Shown here in pieces: positions 53,483 through 60,864 of a DNA stretch of 64,000 nt. The stretch is taken from assembly GCA_029945625.1 (NCBI GenBank), contig JAQSCW010000010.1:219815-283814 (forward strand), written 5' to 3'. Below the pieces are notes generated by a model. That model was given only the letters and a program-made list of their open reading frames with translations, did no database searches and had not been told where the DNA came from. The stretch is from a bacterium. Lineage in GTDB: Bacteria > Bacteroidota > Bacteroidia > B-17B0 > Aurantibacillaceae. The position numbers and the translations under genes are program-made. The stretch's first letter is position 1; the number at the start of each line of letters is the position of its first letter.

Positions 53483-54382
53483 ATGAGGCCACTCCTTATT
53501 TTCATTATAGTTCTGTGTTTGCCTCGCCATTATTTAGCGCAGACCTGGGAACTTTATGGTAAGGACACCATTAATAAAATTGATCCCGAGGGCAAAAAAC
53601 AGGCCAAGTGGATTTTATTAGGGAAACACAAACCCGGAACCTGTTATCAGGTTGATCAAAAAGCGGAGGAAGGTTTATACAGAGATAATAAGAAGACCGA
53701 TAAGTGGTTAGAATATTATTGTAATGGCAAAATGAAAAATAAGATCACTTTTGCCAATGGCCGTCCCGATGGCTACGCGCAGATGTATCATGAAAATGGG
53801 AAGATCAGTGAAGAAGGGATTTGGAAAAATAACCGCTGGGTAGGAAGTTATAAGTTGTATTATGACAATGGGCAGGTTCAGCACGAATTTGTATTTAATG
53901 AAATGGGGAAACGGCAGGGACCTCAGAAATACTATTTTGACAATGGACAGTTGGCCATTGAAGGAAATTTTCAGAACGGGAAGGAAAGCGGTTTAATAAA
54001 AGAATATTACGAAAACGGAGATCCTAAAGCAGAGAAGAATTTTGCGGATGGCAATGTGGATGTGACCTCTATCAAGGAATTTCAACCATTGAAACCCATT
54101 GCAAAAAGATCGGAGATTCCCGAAGAAAATGCTCCAGTTATTAAAGCGAGTGCCGATGAACGCCCGAATGAGGCTGTAAAAAAGGCAGCAAAAGGACCGA
54201 TGGTACTTAATGGGCAATACACGCTTTACAACAAGAACAAACAGATTACCAAGGATGGTGTATTTAAAGACAACCGTTTTATTGAAGGGAAGGCATATAT
54301 GTACAATGAGAATGGTATATTGACGCGGGTAGCTATTTATAAGAACGGCATGTATATCGGTGATACCCAGGTAGAGAATTAG
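53483..54382 (+). CDS. Exported MORN_2-repeat protein (YwqK-like)
   Basis: A signal peptide near residues 1-20 (MRPLLIFIIVLCLPRHYLAQ) is followed by six or more MORN-type repeats with the pattern Y.NGK...F..G...G (ENGKISEEGIWKN, DNGQVQHEFVF, DNGQLAIEGNFQNG, ENGDPKAEKNFADG, YNENGILTRVAIYKNG). Related proteins are often annotated as YwqK antitoxins, but that name is not a demonstrated function. The repeats may bind lipid or protein at the cell surface. 299 aa, with a hinge rich in E, P and A around residues 200-240. It ends with a terminator. Confidence 0.8.
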   Translation: MRPLLIFIIVLCLPRHYLAQTWELYGKDTINKIDPEGKKQAKWILLGKHKPGTCYQVDQKAEEGLYRDNKKTDKWLEYYCNGKMKNKITFANGRPDGYAQMYHENGKISEEGIWKNNRWVGSYKLYYDNGQVQHEFVFNEMGKRQGPQKYYFDNGQLAIEGNFQNGKESGLIKEYYENGDPKAEKNFADGNVDVTSIKEFQPLKPIAKRSEIPEENAPVIKASADERPNEAVKKAAKGPMVLNGQYTLYNKNKQITKDGVFKDNRFIEGKAYMYNENGILTRVAIYKNGMYIGDTQVEN

Positions 54383-54446
54383 TTCCGATTTTTTATTCGG
54401 CATCAGACTTCCCTTACGCAAATTATCAGGATTTTTAGGTTAACTA

Positions 54447-54493
54447 AAAGCAGGGCGAGTTCAGTATGTCACTGAAGCCCGCTTTTTATTTTT
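54447..54493 (+). terminator. Rho-independent terminator after the MORN-repeat gene
   Basis: A two-part stem (AAAGC/GCTTT, GGGC/GCCC and TTCAGT/ACTGAA) with a short loop ATGTC, then a T-rich tail TTTTTATTTTTT. It is in the gap between the two convergent genes. Confidence 0.75.
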
Positions 54494-54531
54494 TCGTGAT
54501 GAAAGGAACCGACTGAAATTTTTTTTGCAGA

Positions 54532-55404
54532 TTACTTGGAGGGCCGGATGCTGATGCTAACGTGATTACTCCTCAAGGCTCCTCCACTTTGGCAACCTCC
54601 CGAACTGATGATCCCTCCGAAACCATAATTTGTGCTTCCCCTTTCGGAGCAGCCTCCGGTACCTTTTTTAATGAGAAAAGTAAATCCGACTTTAAAAACG
54701 ATGGCGTTTTTTGGAGTACTTTGGTTTTCAGTAATTACGGTACCTCCTTCCACTTTTGCCGTACTCACGTTGACCATTTCGCCAAACTGGTTGGTGGTGG
54801 CGTACATGATACCGGTATTGATTATTGCCCATGAGTTGAGTGAATACATCAATCCGATGGTAGCACCATAATTCCAATGTGCGGTGGAAGACAGATTAGT
54901 AGAGCTGCTCGATTCGTATCCGCTCTGATATTGAATAGGAGTAATGATGAGGTTGCTGGAATAGCCCCTGAGTCCTGTAAAAACATCAAGGTAAGGTGTT
55001 AATTTTCCATTATCAGTGCTGATCAAAAACCGGGCAACTACGTTAAAACCATAATTGTTTTGATTTATTTTTACTTTGGCATCTCCGGTTTGGGGAGCAA
55101 CGAGTGGCACAGTGCCCAAATTCTTATGGAGGTTTTGCAGACAATAAAAGTCGGCACCGAAACGTAACTGCAATTTTGTAACCGGACTAAATTGCTCCAG
55201 TGTAAAAGGTTTGGCAAACACTCCGAATCCGGCGCCACCGCCAATTGCGCAATGTGGAATAGCTCCGTAAATGTCAAGGGAGGGCAGTCCCTCATCTTGC
55301 CAGAGAGTTCTTAAGGTGCGGGGAGAGGAGGATTGGTTTAATTGCCCGAAAGAAATAGAGCCGGAAAAAACAAGGCCAAGAGTTATTAGACTAACTGAAT
55401 TCAT
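54532..55404 (-). CDS. Predicted outer-membrane beta-barrel protein with glycine/cysteine-rich tail
   Basis: No family was recognised. The start at 55404 (MNSVSLITLGLVFSGSISFGQ) gives a signal peptide. The mature portion shows barrel-like strands (LQLRFGADFYCLQNL, YGFNVVARFLIS, NYGATIGLMYSLNSWAIINTG, AIVFKVGFTFLI) over about residues 50-245. The last 45 residues are rich in Gly, Ser and Cys (GGCSERGSTNYGFGG, GGCQSGG), an odd extension past the final barrel strand. 290 aa. It may be a porin-family adhesin or structural barrel; function unknown. Confidence 0.65.
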   Translation of the reverse strand: MNSVSLITLGLVFSGSISFGQLNQSSSPRTLRTLWQDEGLPSLDIYGAIPHCAIGGGAGFGVFAKPFTLEQFSPVTKLQLRFGADFYCLQNLHKNLGTVPLVAPQTGDAKVKINQNNYGFNVVARFLISTDNGKLTPYLDVFTGLRGYSSNLIITPIQYQSGYESSSSTNLSSTAHWNYGATIGLMYSLNSWAIINTGIMYATTNQFGEMVNVSTAKVEGGTVITENQSTPKNAIVFKVGFTFLIKKGTGGCSERGSTNYGFGGIISSGGCQSGGALRSNHVSISIRPSK

Positions 55405-55637
55405 CTTTTCAGATTTTAATTCCAAAACAAAATTAGAAATGAAATAGTTCCTGCATATAGCTAATACTTGCCAAAAGGTTCTTAAAAATCACTGTTTCCC
55501 TTTAGAATGGCGCCATCCGGGGTGATTGGTCAAAACAGGTAGATTTTTATAAGAGGTGGATTTTTGGACATATGTGGCAAGAGCTCTTTGATATACGCTA
55601 TATATCTATAATGGGCTAATTGTGGGCAAAATAACAT

Positions 55638-55676
55638 AAAAAAACCCCAAGATTTTCAATGTCAGGGTTTTTTTTG
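55638..55676. terminator. Bidirectional terminator downstream of tRNA-Ala
   Basis: The stem AAAAAACCC / GGGTTTTTT with a central loop is flanked by A and T runs. On the minus strand it lies just past the tRNA-Ala gene. Confidence 0.65.
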
Positions 55677-55683
55677 TTTTTTG

Positions 55684-55757
55684 TGGAGAATATCGGATTC
55701 GAACCGATCACCTCTTCACTGCCAGCGAAGCGCTCTAGCCAAATGAGCTAATCCCCC
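55684..55757 (-). tRNA. tRNA-Ala (anticodon GGC)
   Basis: On the minus strand the sequence folds as a full cloverleaf: acceptor GGGGGAT/ATTCTCC including the G3:U70 pair diagnostic for alanine, D arm GCTC/GAGC, anticodon stem CTTCG/TGAAG with loop CTGGCAG (anticodon GGC), a five-base variable loop and T arm ATCGG-TTCGAAT-CCGAT. The discriminator base is A. CCA is not encoded. It reads GCC and GCU codons. It stands alone and is followed by a terminator. Confidence 0.95.
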
Positions 55758-56162
55758 ATTAAATTTGAGAAGGCAAAAATAACACTTTTTTTTATATTAA
55801 GAAAGTTGAATTTCTACCCAGTCGCTTAGCATTCGTCTCTTTTAGATATTCATACCGTTACTGTCCCCCGAAATTTCTCGAAACACCCGACTGTATTGCT
55901 GGGCCCCAAAAGAGCTTTGGAACGGCTCCTGTGCCAAGCTCAAACAGTAGACGTTTTTTTCTATTGGACAATTGGAAAATGTAATATTCTTTTGGTAATG
56001 TGTTTTTTACCAGTTCTATGAAATTAATCCGATGTCTTTTGATCCGGCCCAAACCTCTGCGGATCTTTGTCAATCCCCAAAAATGACATTTCTTAGCTTC
56101 CCTCAATTCTGCCCAAAATCACCCGAATATTTCGTAAATTTGCCTCCTAAAATTTAGGTCAT
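55758..56162. other. 405-base gap before gcvP
   Basis: I see no convincing gene. The minus-strand 82-codon ORF (55858-56106) has no family resemblance. The end of the gap carries a gcvP promoter box (56135-56142). No aptamer-like glycine riboswitch could be recognised by eye, but a fold search would be needed to exclude one. Confidence 0.6.
56135..56142 (+). promoter_or_regulatory. -7 promoter box (TAAATTTG) of gcvP
   Basis: Matches TAnnTTTG, 20 bases before the gcvP ATG. The -33 element is not clear. It shares the sequence CGTAAATTTG with the thiolase promoter. Confidence 0.5.
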
Positions 56163-59036
56163 ATGAATTACGACAAATTTGTAAACCGTCACAACGGACC
56201 CCGTGAGCAAGAAGTGAAAGCCATGCTTAAAAAAATTGGAGTTTCAAGCATGGATGAATTGATCTCTCAAACAGTTCCCCCAAACATTCGTTTAAAGCAG
56301 CCCCTTCGCGTGGCTCCTGCCATGAGCGAATACGCATACAGCAAACATTTAAAAGCCATCGGTAAAAAGAACAAAGTGTTTCGTTCTTATATTGGATTGG
56401 GATATTATAATTCTATTTTACCTGCCGTAATTCAACGCAATGTATTGGAAAATCCGGGTTGGTATACCGCGTATACGCCTTACCAAGCTGAGATCTCACA
56501 AGGACGACTGGAAGCCATTCTTAATTTCCAAACCATGGTGATGGACCTCACCGCCATGCCAATTGCTAACGCCTCACTTCTTGACGAAGCTACTTCTGCA
56601 GCAGAAGCGCTATTTATGTTTTACAATAACAGAAGCAAAGATCAGGTTAAAAATAAAGCATTAAAGTTTTTGGTAAGTCAAACTTGTTTCCCTCAAACTA
56701 TTGATGTGATGAAAACCCGTGCGGTGCCCTTCGGCATTGAATTGGTGATTGGAGATGTAACGACTACCGCCATGGATGATTCATTCTTTGGCGTGCTTTT
56801 ACAATACCCTGATATTAACGGGGAAGCCAATGACTATAAAAAATTTGTAGCCGATGCAAAAGCAAAAGGCAAACAAGTAGCTGTGGCTTCTGATCTTTTA
56901 GCTTTGGCGCTCTTAACACCTCCGGGTGAATGGGGTGCTGATTGTGTATTCGGAAATTCTCAACGATTTGGTGTACCTCTGGGTTATGGTGGTCCTCATG
57001 CGGCTTTCTTCACGTGTCGTGAAGACTATAAACGTTTGATTCCCGGCCGCATCATTGGTGTTTCGGTAGATTCGGAAGGCAATCAAGCCTTGCGTATGGC
57101 ATTACAAACTCGCGAACAACATATTAAACGCGATAAGGCTACCAGCAATATTTGTACCGCGCAGGCGCTTCTCGCCATTATGGCAAGCATGTATGCCGTG
57201 TATCATGGTCAGGATGGCATCAGAGCCATTGCGAATTCGGTGCACAGTGCAACAGCATTTGTTTCTTCCGAACTAAAAAAATTAGGTTTTGAAACCAACA
57301 CCAAATTGTATTTTGATACAATTGTTATTGCTGCTGATTCTAATAAAATTCGTCCCATTGCGGAAAGTAAAAGCATCAATTTCAGATATATTGACGACAA
57401 ACACCTTGCCATCTCACTCGATCAAACCGCCGATGAGCAGGACTTACAGGACATTGTTTCAATTTTTGCGGAAGTAGCCGGAAAAAAACAAGAGGCCATT
57501 TACAGCAAACAGAAATCGCTCATTGCGGCTTCGCCTTTGGTACGAACCACTGCTTACCTTACTCACCCGGTGTTTAACAGCTATCACAGCGAAAGCGACA
57601 TGATGCGTTATATCAAACGTTTGGAGAATAAAGATTTGTCGTTAGTACACTCCATGATTTCGTTGGGTTCCTGCACCATGAAACTAAATGCAGCTTCTGA
57701 ATTATTACCGATCACTTGGCCCGAGTTTGCCAACATTCACCCTTTTGTACCGTTAAATCAGGCACTGGGCTATGCTGAGCTGATTGAACAATTAAACAAA
57801 GATCTTTCTGAGATCACCGGATTTGCCCGCATGAGTTTCCAGCCAAATTCAGGAGCTCAAGGCGAATACGCAGGTTTGATGGTGATTCGTGCCTATCACA
57901 TTGCGCATGGTGCCCCTCATCGTCATATTGCCCTCATTCCATCGTCCGCCCATGGCACTAACCCCGCCAGCGCGGCCATGGCAGGCATGACCATTGTGGT
58001 GACAAAGTGTGACGACAAAGGAAATATTGATCTGGTTGATTTGAAAGAAAAAGCCGAAAAACACAAAGATAATCTCTCCTGTTTAATGGTGACTTATCCT
58101 TCTACACACGGGGTGTACGAAGAGTCTATTACAGAGATTACTAAAATGATCCACGATAATGGCGGATTGGTTTATATGGACGGTGCCAATATGAATGCTC
58201 AGGTAGGACTTACTTCTCCCGGCAATATTGGAGCAGATGTATGCCACCTCAATCTTCATAAAACTTTTGCGATCCCTCATGGTGGTGGCGGTCCCGGCAT
58301 GGGACCCATTGGCGTGGTGGAGAAATTAGTACCATTCCTTCCTTCGCATACCATTGTAAACACCAGTGGTGACAAAGGAATTACGGCAGTTTCGAGCGCA
58401 CCTTACGGAAGCGCATTGATCCTTTTGATCTCTTACGGGTATATCAAAATGCTGGGAGGCGAAGGCTTAAAAGCAGCTACCGAAATGGCCATCTTAAATG
58501 CGAATTACATTAAAGAGTCGTTAAAAGAGTATTACAAAACCTTGTATACCGGTAAAAATGGTCGCTGTGCACATGAGATGATTCTTGATTGCTCAGGCTT
58601 TAAAACGTCAAGTGGTGTAGAAGTAGGAGATATGGCCAAACGGTTGATGGATTATGGTTTTCATGCGCCTACCGTATCATTTCCGGTGCATGATACTTTA
58701 ATGATTGAACCAACAGAATCGGAATCAATGGCCGAGTTGGATCGTTTTTGCGAAGCAATGATTTCAATTCGCAAAGAAGTGAAGGAAATTGAAGAAGGTA
58801 AATTTGACAAGGTAAATAACGTGATCAAAAACGCGCCTCATACCTGCAAATTGGTGGTGAACGATGAGTGGACTAAACCATACAGCCGTCAAAAAGCAGC
58901 ATTCCCGCTCCATTGGGTGCGTGATAACAAATTTTGGCCAAGTGTGGGCAAAGTGGATAATGCCTACGGTGACAGGAATCTGATTTGTTCCTGCGCTCCT
59001 ATTGAGGCCTACGTAGAAGAATCGGTAGAGGCCTGA
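56163..59036 (+). CDS. gcvP: Glycine dehydrogenase (decarboxylating), P protein
   Basis: The PLP-dependent first step of glycine cleavage: glycine is decarboxylated onto the lipoyl arm of the H protein. It is the single-chain homodimeric type at 957 aa, with two PLP-transferase-like halves. The PLP lysine is Lys700 in NLHKTFAIPHGGGGPG. Other signatures are NRHNGPRE at the N-terminus, SNICTAQALLA and SLGSCTMKLNAASEL between the halves, and SSAHGTNPASAAMAGM. It is followed by a terminator. Confidence 0.97.
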   Translation: MNYDKFVNRHNGPREQEVKAMLKKIGVSSMDELISQTVPPNIRLKQPLRVAPAMSEYAYSKHLKAIGKKNKVFRSYIGLGYYNSILPAVIQRNVLENPGWYTAYTPYQAEISQGRLEAILNFQTMVMDLTAMPIANASLLDEATSAAEALFMFYNNRSKDQVKNKALKFLVSQTCFPQTIDVMKTRAVPFGIELVIGDVTTTAMDDSFFGVLLQYPDINGEANDYKKFVADAKAKGKQVAVASDLLALALLTPPGEWGADCVFGNSQRFGVPLGYGGPHAAFFTCREDYKRLIPGRIIGVSVDSEGNQALRMALQTREQHIKRDKATSNICTAQALLAIMASMYAVYHGQDGIRAIANSVHSATAFVSSELKKLGFETNTKLYFDTIVIAADSNKIRPIAESKSINFRYIDDKHLAISLDQTADEQDLQDIVSIFAEVAGKKQEAIYSKQKSLIAASPLVRTTAYLTHPVFNSYHSESDMMRYIKRLENKDLSLVHSMISLGSCTMKLNAASELLPITWPEFANIHPFVPLNQALGYAELIEQLNKDLSEITGFARMSFQPNSGAQGEYAGLMVIRAYHIAHGAPHRHIALIPSSAHGTNPASAAMAGMTIVVTKCDDKGNIDLVDLKEKAEKHKDNLSCLMVTYPSTHGVYEESITEITKMIHDNGGLVYMDGANMNAQVGLTSPGNIGADVCHLNLHKTFAIPHGGGGPGMGPIGVVEKLVPFLPSHTIVNTSGDKGITAVSSAPYGSALILLISYGYIKMLGGEGLKAATEMAILNANYIKESLKEYYKTLYTGKNGRCAHEMILDCSGFKTSSGVEVGDMAKRLMDYGFHAPTVSFPVHDTLMIEPTESESMAELDRFCEAMISIRKEVKEIEEGKFDKVNNVIKNAPHTCKLVVNDEWTKPYSRQKAAFPLHWVRDNKFWPSVGKVDNAYGDRNLICSCAPIEAYVEESVEA

Positions 59037-59046
59037 AAAAAATTAG

Positions 59047-59080
59047 GCGGAATCCGGGAGTCGGATTCCGCTTACATTTT
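59047..59080 (+). terminator. Hairpin terminator after gcvP
   Basis: A perfect 10-bp stem GCGGAATCCG / CGGATTCCGC with loop GGAGT, 10 bases past the stop, followed by TTACATTTT. The T-run is weak, so stopping may be partial. Confidence 0.75.
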
Positions 59081-59176
59081 CTAAAAAGCGTTAAAAGCTT
59101 CCGAGGCAGCGTAGATTTGGCAACCTTTTGCCTAACTTTATGTATAATAAGGCAGATTACTGTCTGAATTACGTAA

Positions 59177-60136
59177 ATGAAAAAATTTGTTCTTGTACTT
59201 TCTCTCCTGATTACCTCAGTTTTTTTTCTCAGTCATTGTTACCTGATGAATAGTCTCTATAAATCAGATGCTGAACTGGATGAACATTACCGCAACGCCA
59301 AAGTAAAACCCCTTTATAAAGAATCCCAATTTCTTGATCGCACGCAGCATTATGTGGTGATGAGCAAAAGTGATACTCTTCCTTTATTGGTGATGGTGCA
59401 TGGTGCCCCCGGGGCTTGGTACGGTTATATGAACCTCACCGACGACAGTTTGTTGCAAGCCAATTTTAAGATTGTGGCGGTAGATCGTTTGGGATACGGT
59501 AAATCGGGTTATGGCAAAGAAGTTCTTTCAGTAGAAGAACAAGCTTTATCCATCAAAAAAATAATTGAAACAGAAAATACAAGCGGAAAAAAAGTGTATT
59601 TGCTGGGAAGATCTTACGGAGCACCCATCACTGCCTGGTTGGCCATTAATTATCCTCAAAAATTTGAGAAGCTGGTAATGGTATCGCCGGTAATTGATCC
59701 TCAAAAAGAAAAGTTTTACTGGTTCAGTGATCTTGGCCGATCAACACTAATTCAATGGTTTCTTCCTTCCATGCTAAACGTGGCTACAAAGGAAAAATTT
59801 GCACATGCCCGCGAAATGAAAAAGATGCAAAACGAATGGGAAAAATTGTGTACTCCCACTTATGTACTGGTGGGCGAAAATGATGCCATTGCCGATACTT
59901 CTAATTACTCCTATGCGCGCAAACACATAACCAATTGTTCAGCTGTTTTTATGAAATTAGAAAATACCGGGCACCAGATTACTCATCAAAAACCCCAGCT
60001 TATAAAAGAACTATTGATGGAGAAATCGCATTGCGAGAATGATCCTTTGATGGCCGAAAATAAAGCCATTGGTTCAGTGGGCGCAAACACCAATAAGGCA
60101 ATTGCGTCGGAACACTTCACGGTGCTTAAAAAATAG
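59177..60136 (+). CDS. Alpha/beta hydrolase, probably exported
   Basis: Alpha/beta-hydrolase fold with a visible triad: Ser146 in LLGRSYGAPI, Asp236 in VGENDAIAD and His266 in NTGHQITHQ, plus the oxyanion segment VHGAPGAWYGY (about 75-85). The N-terminus is hydrophobic (MKKFVLVLSLLITSVFFLSH) and followed by Cys21; the SHC sequence is an imperfect lipobox, so it may be a lipoprotein or have a membrane anchor. 319 aa. The substrate is unknown; esterase, lipase and epoxide-type specificities are all possible. The ATG is 106 bases after the gcvP terminator. Confidence 0.83.
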   Translation: MKKFVLVLSLLITSVFFLSHCYLMNSLYKSDAELDEHYRNAKVKPLYKESQFLDRTQHYVVMSKSDTLPLLVMVHGAPGAWYGYMNLTDDSLLQANFKIVAVDRLGYGKSGYGKEVLSVEEQALSIKKIIETENTSGKKVYLLGRSYGAPITAWLAINYPQKFEKLVMVSPVIDPQKEKFYWFSDLGRSTLIQWFLPSMLNVATKEKFAHAREMKKMQNEWEKLCTPTYVLVGENDAIADTSNYSYARKHITNCSAVFMKLENTGHQITHQKPQLIKELLMEKSHCENDPLMAENKAIGSVGANTNKAIASEHFTVLKK

Positions 60137-60184
60137 ATCACGTACGATCTTCATTTTTAAAACCAATCTTTTCGATCCCGGAAC

Positions 60185-60580
60185 TTATTTAACTTTTATC
60201 TTACCCTTCACAATAAAGGCTGTGGGGAATTCGCTCTGAATTTTTTTCACCGATTCAAAGGCTTCGAGTTTGGTTTTGTAATCACCTACCAAGATCACAA
60301 AATTGGGTTGCTGGTAATCTAAATACGTTGGGAGTTCGGGAAAACGTGTGTCAAATTTTAACCGTATCGCTTCAGCAGCATCTCTGTCAATACCAAAGTG
60401 AATCTTAATTCGGTAGCCATCTTTTTCGCCATTGGTGAGGTGATGGTACTCTGCTTTTTTTTCGATCAATTGCTGCACCTGAAGATCGGTGGAAGTTTGA
60501 ACGGGATTGTTTAAGGGATTCTCCTGCGCCGAGAGCCATGCACTTAAATAAACAAAAAACAAAAACAGGGAGCGTTTCAC
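60185..60580 (-). CDS. Exported SPOR-domain protein
   Basis: The signal peptide (MKRSLFLFFVYLSAWLSAQ) is followed by a short linker and one SPOR domain at about residues 55-130 (GYRIKIHFGIDRDAAEAIRLKF, FVILVGDYKTKLEAFESVKKIQSEFPTAFIVKGKIKV). SPOR domains bind denuded peptidoglycan at division sites. At 131 aa it has no other domain. It probably binds the cell wall, but any partner is unknown. It overlaps an ORF on the same strand that I reject. Confidence 0.85.
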   Translation of the reverse strand: MKRSLFLFFVYLSAWLSAQENPLNNPVQTSTDLQVQQLIEKKAEYHHLTNGEKDGYRIKIHFGIDRDAAEAIRLKFDTRFPELPTYLDYQQPNFVILVGDYKTKLEAFESVKKIQSEFPTAFIVKGKIKVK

Positions 60581-60864
60581 CTTGTAAAGTTAATCATTAA
60601 GTCGAAATATTGAATAGATATACTTACCTCTAAATCTCTTTCATGGAGCAAGGTCCAATTTTGTTCGCATAACAATTGTTTTTGCGTTAAAGGATTTAAT
60701 GCTCTAAAAACGCCAGATTCGCTCTGCGATCTTGCGGGCTTAAATGAATCATTTGATTTAAAGAAGTCCGGGCCCCGGAATCTTAGAGAAAAGCCTTTTC
60801 CCGCCCAAAAACTGACAAATGTCATGTTATTTCTTTAATTTTACTTCTTATTCCAATTCACACA

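Noticed and set aside
55858-56106. 82-codon minus-strand ORF between tRNA-Ala and gcvP
   Set aside because: No signal peptide or family resemblance, rich in W, R and K; it looks like chance in AT-rich spacer. A database search would settle it.
55758-56162. Glycine riboswitch upstream of gcvP
   Set aside because: I could not recognise tandem glycine aptamer motifs by eye, and the promoter box lies only 20 bases before the ATG, leaving no room for an aptamer in the leader.
60577-60825. 82-codon minus-strand ORF overlapping the SPOR gene start
   Set aside because: No recognisable motif, and its 3' end runs into the SPOR gene start and promoter area. Probably not translated.
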